From positions 130,987,402 to 131,051,401 of the forward strand of contig NC_045441.1 of NCBI RefSeq assembly GCF_002776525.5: DNA of 64,000 bases, read 5' to 3'. The DNA comes from Piliocolobus tephrosceles. Lineage: Eukaryota > Chordata > Mammalia > Primates > Cercopithecidae. The stretch's first letter is position 1, and each line of letters opens with the position of its first letter. The position numbers were made by a program, and so were the translations under genes. The notes under the pieces were generated by a model that worked only from the letters and a program-made list of their open reading frames with translations, was not told the origin of the DNA and ran no database searches. Of this stretch, positions 11,486 to 24,290 are shown piece by piece.

Positions 11486-14400
11486 CTCTGTCCTGGGGAC
11501 AATCCTCATCGTGGACTTCAGTAACCTGAAGGTACTAATTTAAACCTAAAATGACAGTTCTCATCATCAAATAGTTTGTAATCTACAAGGGATATTTAGG
11601 GTATAGACAGTGCTTCAATTTATTATTGGGTGACTTCTATAAGGGAAATCAATTTATTCTTTTTAATGTATATAGATACATGTCCCAAAATAAATATGAC
11701 AAGTGTAAACATCTGAAATACACGAAGATTTTAGAACTCTCAGACTGTGAATGGGAAAACAAGAAATGTGTGATTTATCTGATGTCTGCTATAGTAATCT
11801 GATTCTAGATGCTAGAATTATCTTCCCCTATATTGCCTTGTTGTTTCATGGTGTATTCTCATTGTGTAACCCTCACTATTGTGTCTCTCAGTGACTTGTG
11901 GTCCAGCCTCAAGCTTCAAACTTTCCTTGTAGTTCCTGCCTCCAATGTCCAATGGTGACAGTAACTTTCTATGGGTTTTCTGACTGGAAGTTGTGAGAGT
12001 GAACTCACTCCCCCACCCTGACTGCTTAGCAATCTTCAGGATGAATGTGTGTTGATACAGGTTTATCCCTATTTTGTGCACCTTCTTAGGCATAGATGAA
12101 AGGTTTTGGAAATAAACTTTTTTTTAAACTAATGTCACCAACATCATTATGGCAGCCTCAAATGAAGGAACGCAATGGAGGTATGTTCTGGAAGGCGATG
12201 TGATAAGGGATAGCTGGCTTTGCTGTGTCCTTGGGCTGAGGGTGGATTGGAGAGAGGGCAGAGGGACAGGTGGCCTGTGGTTTCTTTTCCTCTATCTGAC
12301 ACATTCTTCAATCCTGACTTGGTACATTCACCCTCCATGTTCCCTTTGCTATCCCACTTCCTGCTCAGTTTCTTTATTAATCTCATTTATTCTCTCTCTC
12401 TTTCTGTTAGTACCAGATTCATTTATTTGTTCCTTTCCCCCCTTCATTTACTCACAAAAACTGAGTTTACCAAGCCACCTTCTAGCTCCACATTGAGCTC
12501 CCTTAATCCTTATATCTCAGTTTCTGTATTGCCCCATCATCTCCCTTGTTCCTGTCATATCCACTATTCTCAATTAATATTTCTGTATCGCATGACACAG
12601 ATTTCTTCTGCATTCTTACACAAGTGATTACACATGTTTGGTGGCAACCCAAATGGACATCAAAAGGTGACTACTCATATAATTTATGGGACTTTCATCC
12701 AGTTGAACATTACGTAACTGTAGGAAGAATGAGAAAGCTTTGTCATTAAAAGAAAGTTCTTCAGGGTACACTTTTGAGAAAGAAGAGCAAAGAGTAGACC
12801 AATTTCTTTATGTGTTACCTTTTTGTAAGAACAAAGCAAAACTCTGTTTTTATTTCTATTTGGGTATAATTGCATGAAGAAATGCCTAGGAGGGAAACCA
12901 GGAAGTCAGTTACCTTGGGGATGTGTTGGTGGGAATGGCATTCATGGGAATAGTCTGTGAGGCAGGCTGTTTATGATGCAGCTGTGTACATTGCTGTCAC
13001 TGCTGCTTCATAATAATGTGTTACCAACTCAAAAATAAAAGACATCATTCTGCTTCTAATTGCCAAGGAAAGTGTGCTTGCTTATCCAAATATCTGACTG
13101 TAACAAAGGACATATTTTGACAGAAGAATCTTTAGTAACTCTAGATAGTTTGTAATGTTTCTGCAGAGCTAAGTAGTGGTAATGGGAGAATAATAAGGGA
13201 GAAGAGATGGAGCTTCACATTTCTCTCATTCTGAGGCCTTCACTACTTTTGTAACAATGTACTGTTTGAATATTGTGGGGGCTTCTTTTAATTTTCTTAT
13301 GTGTGTTGAAATTATCTTTGTCCAGTCTGTTTTTTTTTTTAACTCTTTGCATCTTAATGAAATCGTCTGTCATATAGAGGTATTCATTTTGCTTTTGTCC
13401 AGTTAATTATTACTTTTATGATATATACTTCTGTAATCATTTAAAAAGTTTTTATCTGTTCAAATGATTTAACAAAAGTCCATTGTAATATTTACATGTC
13501 CTGACAGGGCAGGCATAATACAATAGTTTTTATTTTAATAAACAGAATAATGGGAAAGCATGTGCAAAAGTTTAAAAAAATATTTTCAATAATCATATTG
13601 ATGGAGATAGTATTCCAGGATGGTTGCGAGTATAATGTGAAATAAAGGAAATGTGTCCTTTATTTCAAATAAATATGGAATATTCTATTTCTTAATATAT
13701 TATGGAGGAGCTTAGGTAAATCTCTATACATGGGCAGACTCAGTGCATGTGCTCTCTCTCTCTTTCTCTCTTACTCCTGGCTCTGTTCATTGCCATAACT
13801 TAGCAACACTGGCCAATTCGATTACAATGAACATTCCTAGGCCCATATTGTAGTTTTGCAATACAATTTCCTGGTAAGAGAAATCAGGGCTTCTTGGAGA
13901 AATGACTGATTTCTCATCTAGGATGGAGAATCCACAAGATGAACTTGAAAAATCATATCATACCAGATTTGAAAGATTACTAGGGTCATATTAGAATATT
14001 CAGGACTCAATTAGAGGAGACTTCTACTGGCCAAAGATGAAAGAAGTTGTGCTTCCAACATATCAACTATTTTTAAATGTATGAGTTCACAATATTTAAA
14101 AAAGTAATCACCTTCCAAAGATAATATTTATTATTCATCAGACCCAAGCTTCTGTGAACTTACCAACTTATAGAAAAATATGTAGAGAACAGGAATTGGG
14201 AAAATGCAGATTATAAGAATTCTACCACAAAAACACCCGAGTTTCTCAACAAATAGATTGGAAAGAGGTGAAAAGGCTATAGAGAGAATCTGAAGATTAG
14301 AATAGATGTCAAGAATATATCAAATTAAAAATGTAGAAGACTAAGCTATAGTGTGTGACAATTTAAACTGGAGTGATAAAATCTTTAAGGAATACAAATA

Positions 14401-15534
14401 AGTGATTACTTAAAGGTAAAGATTATCATTACTTCTGAGGATGTCATGAGTGAATTGGAACAGGACACATGAATGGGCTTCTGGGGTTGCTATTAAAGTT
14501 GTAGTTATTGATCCATGGGGTGGTTGCAAAATAATTTCTTAAGCTATACATGTGTTCAGTGTAGTGTTTCTATATACATGTGTCACTTTAAAATAAAATG
14601 ATTTAACCTTCTCTATATATTCTAACAGTTTCAATTTCTGATTTTGATATTTATTTAAAAAATAAGTTAGTATTTATTTTGAGATAGGTTAAAGGTTGAT
14701 GACAACCTGGACCTCTAGAAATCACAGCCTTAGGCAAGGATTAAGGGCTAAAGGTTTATTTGTTGGGGGGATGCACTTCTACTATAGCAAAGGAAAACGA
14801 AGTGAGACAGGAAAGCATGGTAAAGAATGCAGTATGATGAATAACCATGTGACCATTGTTTCCTGATGATTAGCTGATGACATAATTGTCTATATGGAAA
14901 GCCTTTAAGATTCTACCAGAAAACTCCTGTAAGTGATAATATATTTTAGCAAGGCTGAAAGAGACAAGGTCAACATGCAAAAGAAATTACTAACAATGAA
15001 CAATTAGAATTAAAATCTATAAAATAATATCATTTTTGATATCTCCAAAAAAGAGAAGTACTAGGTATGAATCTAACACATCCTAGATTGGATTTGCCAT
15101 TCATGGATTGGAAGATACAATATTGTTAATATGCTAATTATTTCCAATTTCATTAATGGATTCAGGGCAATCCCAACAAAATTTTAGCAAGCTTTAATGC
15201 AGATAGTAACAAAATAATTTTAAAATTTATAAAGAGAGGCAAAAGTTATAGAATGGCCCAAACAACATTGAAAAAGAAGAACAAAGAAGACTCACATTAC
15301 ACAATGTGAAGACTTTTAGTAACGTTACAATATCAAGACAGTGTGGTGTTGCAAAATGATAGGCATATAAGATTAATGAAAGAGAGTAGAGAGCCTATAA
15401 ATAGATCTAAACAACTGTCAACTTAGTTTCTACAACATTGCAAAGGAAATTCAGTAAAGAAGGGATAATTTTTCCTAAAAACAGTGTTAGAATAGTTCAA
15501 TGTTTCTATGCAATATATATAAAATATGTATAAA

Positions 15535-15915
15535 AAAGAAAATATGCACCATGGAATATTACACAACCATAAAAAAGAATGAGATTATGTCCTTTGTTGC
15601 AAAATGGATGGAGCTGGAAGCCATTATCCTAACGAACCAACACAGGAACAGAAAACCAAATACTGCATGTTCTCACTTATAAGAGGGAGCTAAATGTTGA
15701 GTACATGTAGACAAAAAGAATGGAACAACAGTTATCAGGGCCTACTTGAGGGTGGAGGATGGGAGAAGGGTCCTCACCAAAAACTACCTGTTGGGTACTA
15801 TGCTGATTACCTGTGTGTTGAAATAGTCAATACACCAAATCCTCATGACATGCAATTTACCTGTGTAACAAACCTGCACATATACCCCTGAGCCTAAAAT
15901 AAAAGTTTTCTAAAA
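15535..15915 (+). mobile_element. Younger L1 3' end nested in the old L1
   Basis: 'accatggaatattacacaac...gtcctttgttgcaaaatggatgg...cctgcacatataccc' is the last 380 bp of an L1 of the L1P group with a short A tail. The old L1 resumes after it. Confidence 0.82.
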
Positions 15916-16203
15916 AAAAAATGAATTTCAGCATGTAAATTGTGACTTACCTAAAATTAGATAAAATGACTTTAATGTAAACGCAAGATTATGAAACATC
16001 TAGGAGAAAATCTACATGACCTTAAGTTTGGTGGTTAAGCTTTAGATAAAATACTAAAAACACAATGAGTAAAAGAAAAAAAAATGTCAAAATTGAAAAC
16101 TTTTGCTGTAGAAAAGTCACTATGAAGAGAACAAAAAGATAAGGCACTGGCTGGAAGTAAACATTTGAAAATCTCATATCTGATAATTTGTATCCAGTAC
16201 ATT

Positions 16204-16220
16204 CACGCGCATGCGCGCGT

Positions 16221-16260
<40 letters not shown>
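16204..16260. repeat. Alternating purine-pyrimidine run with (CA)n
   Basis: There are 57 bases of strict alternation. It begins with a CpG-rich part 'cacgcgcatgcgcgcgtg' (five CpGs) and continues as (CA)n. Confidence 0.95.
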
Positions 16261-16262
<2 letters not shown>

Positions 16263-17110
16263 CTGGAAACTCAATAATAAGAAAATGAACAGCTCAATAA
16301 AAAATTATGGAAAAGATCTAAATAGATGTATCCTAAAGAAGATGTCAGGTGATATGTTTTCACATGAAAAGATGTTCAATATCATTCATCATTAGGGAAA
16401 TGCAAATTAAAACAACAGTGAGATACCACTATAACCCTATTAGATTAGCTAAAATAAAAAGACTACTGACAAATTTGAAATGCTGAGAAGGATGTGTAGC
16501 ATCAGAAACTCTCATTTATTGCTGCTTGGAGTGCAAAATATTTAAACCACTGGAGAAGGCAGTTTTGATGTTTCTTGTATAGTTAAACACAGACTTCACA
16601 TACAAGGCAGTAATTTTGCTTGCAAGGCATTTCCCCAAGGGAAGTGATAATTCAAATCAGTGCAAAAACCTGCACATGACTATTTATAGAAGATTTATTC
16701 ATAATTGTCAACAGTGTGAAGCAACCAAAATGTCCTTCAATAAGTGAATGGTTAAAGCAATTGTAATCCATTTATACAAAGGGAATACTATTCAGTGATA
16801 AAAAGGAGAGAGCTAATAATTTTCGTTACAAAATGGATGAATCTCAAATGAATTTTACTAAGTGAACAAAGCTATAGCAAAAGGCAACATATTATATGAT
16901 TCAATTCTAATGACAATCTATAACAAAGGAGAAAGTTATAGAGATGAGAAAAAGATAAGCAGATCTTTTGTCTTTGAGATATGTAAGGAAGAAGTATTTG
17001 ACTAGAGAATTATAGAGGGATTTTGGGGTGATGGGATTAACTTATGTGATCAGATCTATTATGCATTTGCCAAGCTCATAAAATTTTACAGCAGAAAAAT
17101 AAGCTTTGAC

Positions 17111-17742
17111 GTATGGAAATATAAAAATATCAGAGGAAGCTGGGATCTTAAGATAGAATGCAGACTGTGAAAGAATAATTTTTGTGTGATATGACATCAC
17201 TGAAGACTGGGGGGGGAATAGAACTGCCTTAATTAACTTTGGAAAACAGTATTTTGATGAAAACTGTAAGGCAAAAAGTAGAAGAACTATACACCATCAC
17301 TGTACTCTCATTACTAAAGTTGATTCTAACAGAGAAAAGTGTTAACAATTTTGAAATTTCTGTACATGTAAACTGGGGTTCAACAAGTACAAAAAGGGTT
17401 GCAGTTGGCAATAACCCCACTAAGAAGAGAAAAGTTAAAGAGATGCAGGCAGAAAAGGGCAGAATGCACCATGTGGTACTGAATTAGAGTCAAAGACATC
17501 AGCTGGAGCTCATGTGTAGCTTGATATAGAGGCAGATGGATAGATATGAAAATTATTATAGATACATATATTTAGTTCCTAGATCTGTCTGCTGAGGAAA
17601 CCTAGAAACAGTAATTATTTCTCTACCTTGTGTTGGGATCTTGTTTTGTAATAATATCCAATAACATAAACCAGGGCTCCTTGGAGATGTGACTGATTCA
17701 GGGTCTCAACAAGAAAAATCAAGATAAGGCTGGAACATCTAC
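17111..17742. other. Old non-coding sequence before an L1 insertion
   Basis: No gene was seen. The part near 17,660-17,742 ('agggctccttggagatgtgactgatt') resembles stretches at 13,885 and 43,525 and probably belongs to an ancient repeat whose family I cannot name. It continues at 19,887 after the L1. Confidence 0.4.
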
Positions 17743-17764
17743 AGAAATGCTTTTCAAAACAAAA

Positions 17765-19864
17765 CTGGCACAAGACAAGGATGTCCTCTCTCACTGCTTC
17801 TATTCAATATAGTGTCGGAAGTTCTGGCTAGGGCAATCAGGCAAGAGAAAGAAAGGGTATTCAATTAGGAAAAGAGGAAGTCAAATTGTCTCTGTTTGCA
17901 GATGACATGACTGTATATTTAGAAAACCCTATCGTCTCAGCCCCAAATCTCCTTAAGTTGATAAGCAACTTCAGCAAAGTTTCAGGATACAAAAGCAATG
18001 TGCAAAAATTACAAGCATTCCTATACACCAATAATAGACAAACAGAGAGCCAAATCATGAGTAAACTCCCATTCACAATTACTACAAAGAGAATAAAATA
18101 CCTAGGAGTACAACTCACAAGGGATGTGAAGGACCTCTTTAAGGAGAACTACAAACCACTGCTCAACGAAATAAGAGGACACAAACAAATGGAAGAACAT
18201 TCCATGCTCATGGATAGGAAGAATGAATATCATGAAAATGGCCATACCACCTAAGGTAATTTATAGATTCAATGCCATCCCTGTAAAGCTACCACTAACT
18301 TTCTTCACAGAATTGGAAAAAACTACTTTAAAGTTCATATGAAACCAAAAAAGAGCCCGCATTGCCAAGATAATCCTAAGCCAAAAGAACAAAACTGGAG
18401 GCATCATGCTACCTGACTTCAAACTATACTACAAGGCTACAGTAACCAAAACAGCATCGTACTGATACCAAAACAGATATATAGACCACTGGAACAGAAC
18501 AGAGGCCTCAAAAATAACACCACACGTCTACAACCATCTGATCTTTGACAAACCTGACAAAAACAAGCAATGGGGAAAGGATTCCCTATTTAATAAATGG
18601 TGCTGGGAAAACTGGCTAGCCATATGTAGAAAGCTGAAACTAGATCTCTTCCTTACACCATATACAAAAATTAATTCAAGATGGATTAAATACTTAAATG
18701 TAAGATCTAACACCATAAAAATCCTAGGAGAAAACCTAGGCAATACCATTCAGGACATAGGCATGGGAAAGGACTTCATCACTAAAACACCAAAAGCAAT
18801 GGCAATAAAAGCCAAAATAGACAAATGGGATCTAAGTAAACTAAAGAGCTTCTGCACAGCAAAAGAAACTATCATCAGAGTGAACAGGCAACCTACAGAA
18901 GGGAGAAAATTTTTGCAATCTACCCATCTGACAAAGGGCTAATATCCAGAATCTACAAAGAACTCAAACAAATGTACAAGAAAAAAAACAGTCTCATCAA
19001 AAAGTGGGCAAAGGATATGAACAGACACTTCTCAAAAGAAGACATTTATGCAGCCAACAAACATGAAAAAATGCTAATCATCACTGGTCATTAGAGAAAT
19101 GCAAATCAAACCCACTATGAGATACCATCTCATGCCAGTTAGAATGGCGATCATTAAAATGTCAGGAAACAACAGATGCTGGAGAGGATGTGGAGAAATA
19201 GGAATGCTTTTACACTGTTGGTGGGAGTGTAAATTAGTTCAACCATTGTGGAAGACAGTGTGGTGATTCCTCAAGGATCTAGAACTAAAAATACCATTTG
19301 ACCCAGCCATCCCATTACTGGGTATAGACCCAAAGGATTAGAAATCGTTCTACTATAAAGATACATGCACATGTATGTTTGTTGCAGCACTGTTCACAAT
19401 AGCAAAGACTTGGAACCAACCCAAATGCCCATCAATGATAGATTGGATTAAGAAAATGTGGGATATATACAACATGGAATACTATGCAGCCATAAAGAGG
19501 ATGAGTTCATGTCCTTTGCAGGGACATGGATGAAGTTGGAAACCATCATTCTAAGCAAACTATCACAAGGACAGAAAACCAAACACCGCGTGTTCTCACT
19601 CATAGGTTGGAGTTGAACAACAAGAACACATGGACACAGGGCGGGAAACATCACACACTGGGGCCTGTAGGGGGTGGGGGCCTGGGGGAGGGATAGCGTT
19701 AGGAGAAATACCTAATGTAAATGATGAGTTGATGGGTGCAGCAAACCCATCCACACACAATGTGGCACATGTATACCTATATAACAAATCTGCACATTGT
19801 GCACGTGTACCCTAGAACTTAAAGTATAGTAAAAGAAAAAGAAAAAAAATTCACAATAAAAAAA
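17765..19864 (+). mobile_element. L1 (L1P group), 5' truncated, with 22-bp target site duplication
   Basis: The element covers the second half of ORF2, the 3' UTR and an A-rich tail. It begins inside the reverse-transcriptase region ('ctggcacaagacaaggatg') and keeps 'tttgcagatgacatgactgt' at 17,895. Perfect 22-bp duplications begin 'agaaatgcttttcaaaac' at 17,743-17,764 and 19,865-19,886. Several stops break ORF2, so it is not autonomous. Confidence 0.95.
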
Positions 19865-19886
19865 AGAAATGCTTTTCAAAACAAAA

Positions 19887-20240
19887 GGGTGGAGCATGTC
19901 AAAGGGATACAGGACCCAACCTGAGTCTCAGTCTTAGTCCCTATGGGATGCTATAATGGAATACTATAGACTGCATGGCTGATACATAATAGAAATGTAC
20001 TTCTCACAGCACTTGAGGCTGAGAAATTCAAGATTAAAGCACTAGCACATGTGGTGTCTGGTGGTGGTAGAAGGGGCAAGGGAGGTCACTGGGGTATTTT
20101 TAATAGGGTCACTAATCACACTTTTAAGGGTTCCTTCATCATGACCTAATCACCTTCCAAAAGTCCAACCTCTGAATGCCATCATCTTGGAGACTGTGTT
20201 TCAAGAATTTGGGGGAACACAAATATTCAGTCTATAGCAG
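19887..20240 (+). repeat. Old interspersed repeat, family not named
   Basis: The order 'ctatagactgcatggctgatac...cttctcacagcacttgagg...catgacctaatcacctt...aatattcagtctatagcag' is a recurring primate repeat. No coding frame is present. Confidence 0.5.
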
Positions 20241-21849
20241 CTCCCAATGGCCAAAACTAGAAAAATTTAGCAAATTAAATGATGTAGTTTGAATAAGTTA
20301 TAAAATATTGATATTTTATAAATATGTAATATAAATGAATGAATGAATAAAGAAAGAATTTAAGAAATTACTTTTCTTTTTCAGAACTACTTTGGCTATT
20401 CTCTAACCATTGCCTTTCCATGTAAATATTGAAATCGGTCTGTAGGTACCCACTAAAAACTTGCTGACATTTTGATTAGGAATGTATTGAAACCTTAGAT
20501 CAAATTGTCTTAAAGCCTCAAGGAATAGGATTCTTTCAATTCATGTGTCATTCTAAATGTTTACCCTGACCACATGGTCGAATGGCAATCCTTCAGTGGT
20601 AGGAAGTCAATCCCTAATTTTTTCTGTCTCCCATACATGTTCTCCAGTCTTTTTTTAAATTTAGGCATATTTATCTCTTCTCCATAGCATCAGGCTTCCT
20701 CACAAGTCTTCCATCAATGTGTGCCAGTGACTTTATGCTTAAATCTTGTATCTTTCTATTGCCATGACAGCAGTGTACAAAACTATCTAATAGGCTTTAC
20801 AACTCCTCAGAAGCCATGTTCATTTATCAGATCATTATTTTAGAATTGTCATCCATTTTGATTCCTATAGCTTCAATCCAAAGAGTTAACATTGTTTTTG
20901 AATACCATGCCTGATGTCATCTTTTCCACTCAAGTACACTATCAGTGGTTAACAACTCTGAGCTTATTATAGACTCTGCATCAGAGGAGTCTACCCAAAC
21001 TTGGAATCTCCCTATTCAAAAGAACTGCCTAAACAGTTACTTTTATACTCACATACTCATTTTTTATGTAAATACTTATATTTTCTATTAATAACCCTTG
21101 GACTCCAAACTAAAAGGAAACAGCTGAAACCAAAGGGACACAAGAAAGCATCTGTATAACTCATGTATAGTAAATCTACCTTCTGCACTATCTTCCCTTA
21201 GAAAATTATTTCCAGAATTTTCATTGTTCATTTTCTGTTTAGGTCATAATCTTCTATGCACCATGTCAAATGATCTTATATTAGCAAACAAGTAAGCAGA
21301 AGTTCCCAGTTTTTCAGATCACAATATGGACCTACATGGACAGTAAGTAGTCATAACATAGAACATGTTTTGATTACATGTATCTTTCACGTGTGTATCT
21401 GTGCTATTGTAGTAAATATAAACAGAAGTTTGTGTAAAAATAATGTTGAATTTGTGGCAGTTTTTGCCAAGAAAATGTTTTTAATTGTACTTTCATCATT
21501 AACTGTGATGTTTTAACTATATTTATATTTTTAATTTAAATATTTAAAAATCATAATCATATAGGCATAGATAAAAAGAATTTCAAGTAATTGTAAGTGA
21601 TTGATACAGAAAAATGGCAGATTGTTTCTTTTTCCCATTTTACTTATGGTACTACTCTTCAGAGTCAAACACTTCCAACTATTTTTTTGGTACATATTTA
21701 GTAATAATATGCTTATATAAATATTTCTTAATTTATCAATTTTATTCTTTCTGTAATTAATAAGTTACTTATTAATTTTTAACCACAATTCCTTCCCCCC
21801 TCCCCAAATAGTTCTACAGACATCCTAAACTTAAACCTAACAAAGCTCT
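20241..21849. other. No feature recognised
   Basis: A+T-rich non-coding sequence. No exon-like segment, RNA gene or nameable repeat was seen. Confidence 0.45.
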
Positions 21850-22920
21850 GGCTTTGTGTTCTGTAGGCCTGGTATAGAGCTCTTGTCCAGGAACATCCAT
21901 TCACAGTTTTCATGCGATGGCTTTCGTTTTACCAACTTTTCTGTCTTCTTCTTTTTTGGTTTGCTTCCAAGTTTTGATGAAGCAGAGCTTCTAGCATCTT
22001 TTTATGTTGCTACTTTTAGGATCCTCTCTTTATCTTAGGTCTGCTACTGATTATAGTATGTCATGGGGTATCTCATTTGGATTGAATCTGATGCTTCATA
22101 TCGTATACTTAGATAGTTACATCTTTCTCTAGGTTTGGAAAGTTTTCTGCTATTGTTTCTTAAATACTATTTATACCCCTTTCACTTTCTATGCCTTCTT
22201 TTGAGTCCTGATGACCCATACTTTTGGTCTTTTGATATTATCCCATAAGATTTTAAAATTTCTTTTCATTCTGTTTTTTACTCGTGCTCTGTATTGTTAG
22301 ATACTTTGAGTTCACACATTATTTCTTCTGTTTGATCAATTCTGCTGTTGATGTTATGTATTGGGATTTAAAATTTATTATATATTTCAGCTTCAGGATT
22401 TCCTTTTTAATGTCTATTTATCTGTTAAGTTTCTCATTAATTTTTATATTGTTTTTCTATATTTTCTTGAGATTCTCTGAGCTTCATTAAAATAGGAACT
22501 TTGAATTCTTTGTTAGGCTGTTCTTCCAGCTCCATCTCTTTAGGTTTAGTCAGTGGCACTTTATTTTGTTCAATGGCACCTTATTTTGCCTGCTTAGTGA
22601 TGTCATGATTCTCTGATTTTTCTTGACCTTGTGGCTGTGTGTCGATGTTTGTACAGTGAAATACAGATTTAACGCAGTCTTCACAGCCTGTCTTTGTTTT
22701 CCCGTGTTCTTCAACAGTAAGCTAGTTTTGAGAGATTCAGGGCAGGTTTACTGGTAGAGTCCCTGTGCTTGTGATTACTTCATCTGTTGCATCACTAGGG
22801 GGTGCTCTAAGGCCAGGCTGCCACAGAAGGAATCCCATGGCTGCTGAGGTTGATGTAGCCTTGGCTCTCACTGAAATCATATGGCCATTGAGATTTGTAG
22901 CACTGAGGCCTGACCAAGAC
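21850..22920 (-). mobile_element. Old L1 5'-region fragment
   Basis: Diverged sequence in the style of old L1 5' regions on the minus strand ('ggtttggaaagttttctgctattgtttc', 'gattctctgagcttcattaaa'), similar to 4,380-4,760. The boundaries are approximate. Confidence 0.5.
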
Positions 22921-22924
22921 CTGT

Positions 22925-24290
22925 GGCTTCTATGACCTACCTTTTCTTAGGATTGCCTTGGCTATTCAGGATCTTTTTCTTGGTTCCCTATGAATTTTAC
23001 AGTAGTTTTTTTTCCAGTTCTGTGAAGAATGTCATTGGTAGTTTAGTAGGAATAACACTGAATCTATGTGTTGCTTTAGGCATTAAGGCCATTTTAATGA
23101 CATTGATTCTTCCTATCCATAAGCATGTAACGTTTTTCCATTTGTTTGTGTAACCTCTGATTTTTTTTTAGCAGCGTTTTTCAGTTTTCTTGGCAGGGAT
23201 TTTTCATTTTCCTGGTTAGCTGTATTCTTAGGGGTGTGTGTGTGTGTGTGTGGCAATTGTGAATAGAATTGCATTCCTCATTTTGGCTTTCAGATTGACT
23301 GTTGTTGTATAGGAGTGCATCATGTCATCTGCAAACAGGGATAGTTTAATTTCTTCTCTTCCTACTTAGGTGTCTTACTTCTTTCTCTTGCCTGATTGCT
23401 CTGGCCAGGACTTCCAATATTATGTTAAATAGGAGTGGTGAGAGAGAGTTTCTTGTTTTGGCTTTCAAGGTGAATGCTTCTAGCTTTTATCCATTCAGTA
23501 TGATGTTACCTGTCGGTTTGTCATAGACGGCTCTTATTATTTTGAGGTATGTTCCTTCATTTATTGAGAGTTTATTGAGAGTTTTTAACATGATGTGGTT
23601 TTGAATATTATCCCAAAGCTTTTCTCCCTCTATTGAGATAATCATGTGGTTTTTATGTTTAGTTCTGTTTATGTGATAAATCACATTTATTGATTTGTAT
23701 TATTGAAACAACTTTGCATCCCAGGGATAAAGCCTACTTGACCGTGGAGAATTAGCGTTTAGATGTGTTGCTGGATTCAGTTGGCCAATATTTTGTCGAG
23801 AATTTTTGCATCGATCTTCATCAAGGATATTGGCTTGAAGTTTTCTTTTTTGTTTTGTTTCTGCCGAATTTTGGTATCAGGATAATGCTAGCCTCATAGA
23901 ATGAGTTAGGGAGGAATTCCTCCTCTTCAGTTTTTTGGAATAGTTACATTAGGAATGGTACCAGCTCTTCTTTATACATCTAGTAGAATTCAGCTGCGAA
24001 TCTGTCTGGTCCTGGAGATTTTCTGATTGGTAGGCCTTTTATTACTGATTCAATTTTGGAATTCATTATTAGTCTGTTCATAAATTTAATTTCTTTCTGG
24101 TACAATCCTGTTAGGCTGTATGTTTCCAGGAATTTACATGTTTCTTCTAGGTTTTGTAGCTTGTGTGCATAGCAGTGTTCATAGTAGTCTCTGAGGGTTT
24201 TTGTACTTCTGTGGGGTCAGTGGTAATATCTCCTTTGTCATTTCTGATTGTATTTGGATCTTCTCTCTTCTTGGATCTTTGGATCTTCTC
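22925..24290 (-). mobile_element. L1 ORF2 fragment (reverse transcriptase region)
   Basis: On the minus strand this reads as L1 ORF2 from its middle toward the C-terminal third. A 65-residue stretch at 23,487-23,684 includes MIISIEGEKLWDNIQ, matching the usual L1 order. It is interrupted by stops and by a short (GT)n at 23,235-23,252. Its 3' end is missing. Confidence 0.8.

Larger units (their letters stand above)
8534..14560 (+). repeat. Duplication unit copy B (with receptor remnant)
   Basis: Long stretches align by eye with 30,197-37,783 and 43,168-43,995. Examples are the 'ctgatggatccagggcttt' segment (10,210 and 32,150), the receptor flanks (10,700-11,280 and 32,640-33,490) and the region after the gene (11,490-13,500 and 34,440-37,380). 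Copy B lacks the Alus and L1s that split copy C, so those inserted after the duplication or only in C. B joins copy A directly at about 8,533/8,534. Confidence 0.78.
14860..17110 (+). mobile_element. Old L1 fragment (3' part of ORF2 and 3' UTR)
   Basis: The diverged L1 ORF2 order is recognisable from the reverse-transcriptase part ('gctgatgacataattgtctatatgg' at 14,872) to the 3' end ('aaaatgtccttcaataagtgaatgg' at 16,730). It is full of stops. It is interrupted by a younger L1 3' end at about 15,535-15,915 and a CA repeat at 16,204-16,260. Confidence 0.8.

Noticed and set aside
12149..12627. Overlapping open frames of 115 and 135 codons
   Set aside because: The paralogous region in copy C (35,740-36,204) does not keep these frames open, and the composition is low-complexity Ser/Leu/Phe.
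13755..13775. TC-rich run as a possible regulatory GAGA-type site
   Set aside because: It is a short ordinary microsatellite with no further evidence.
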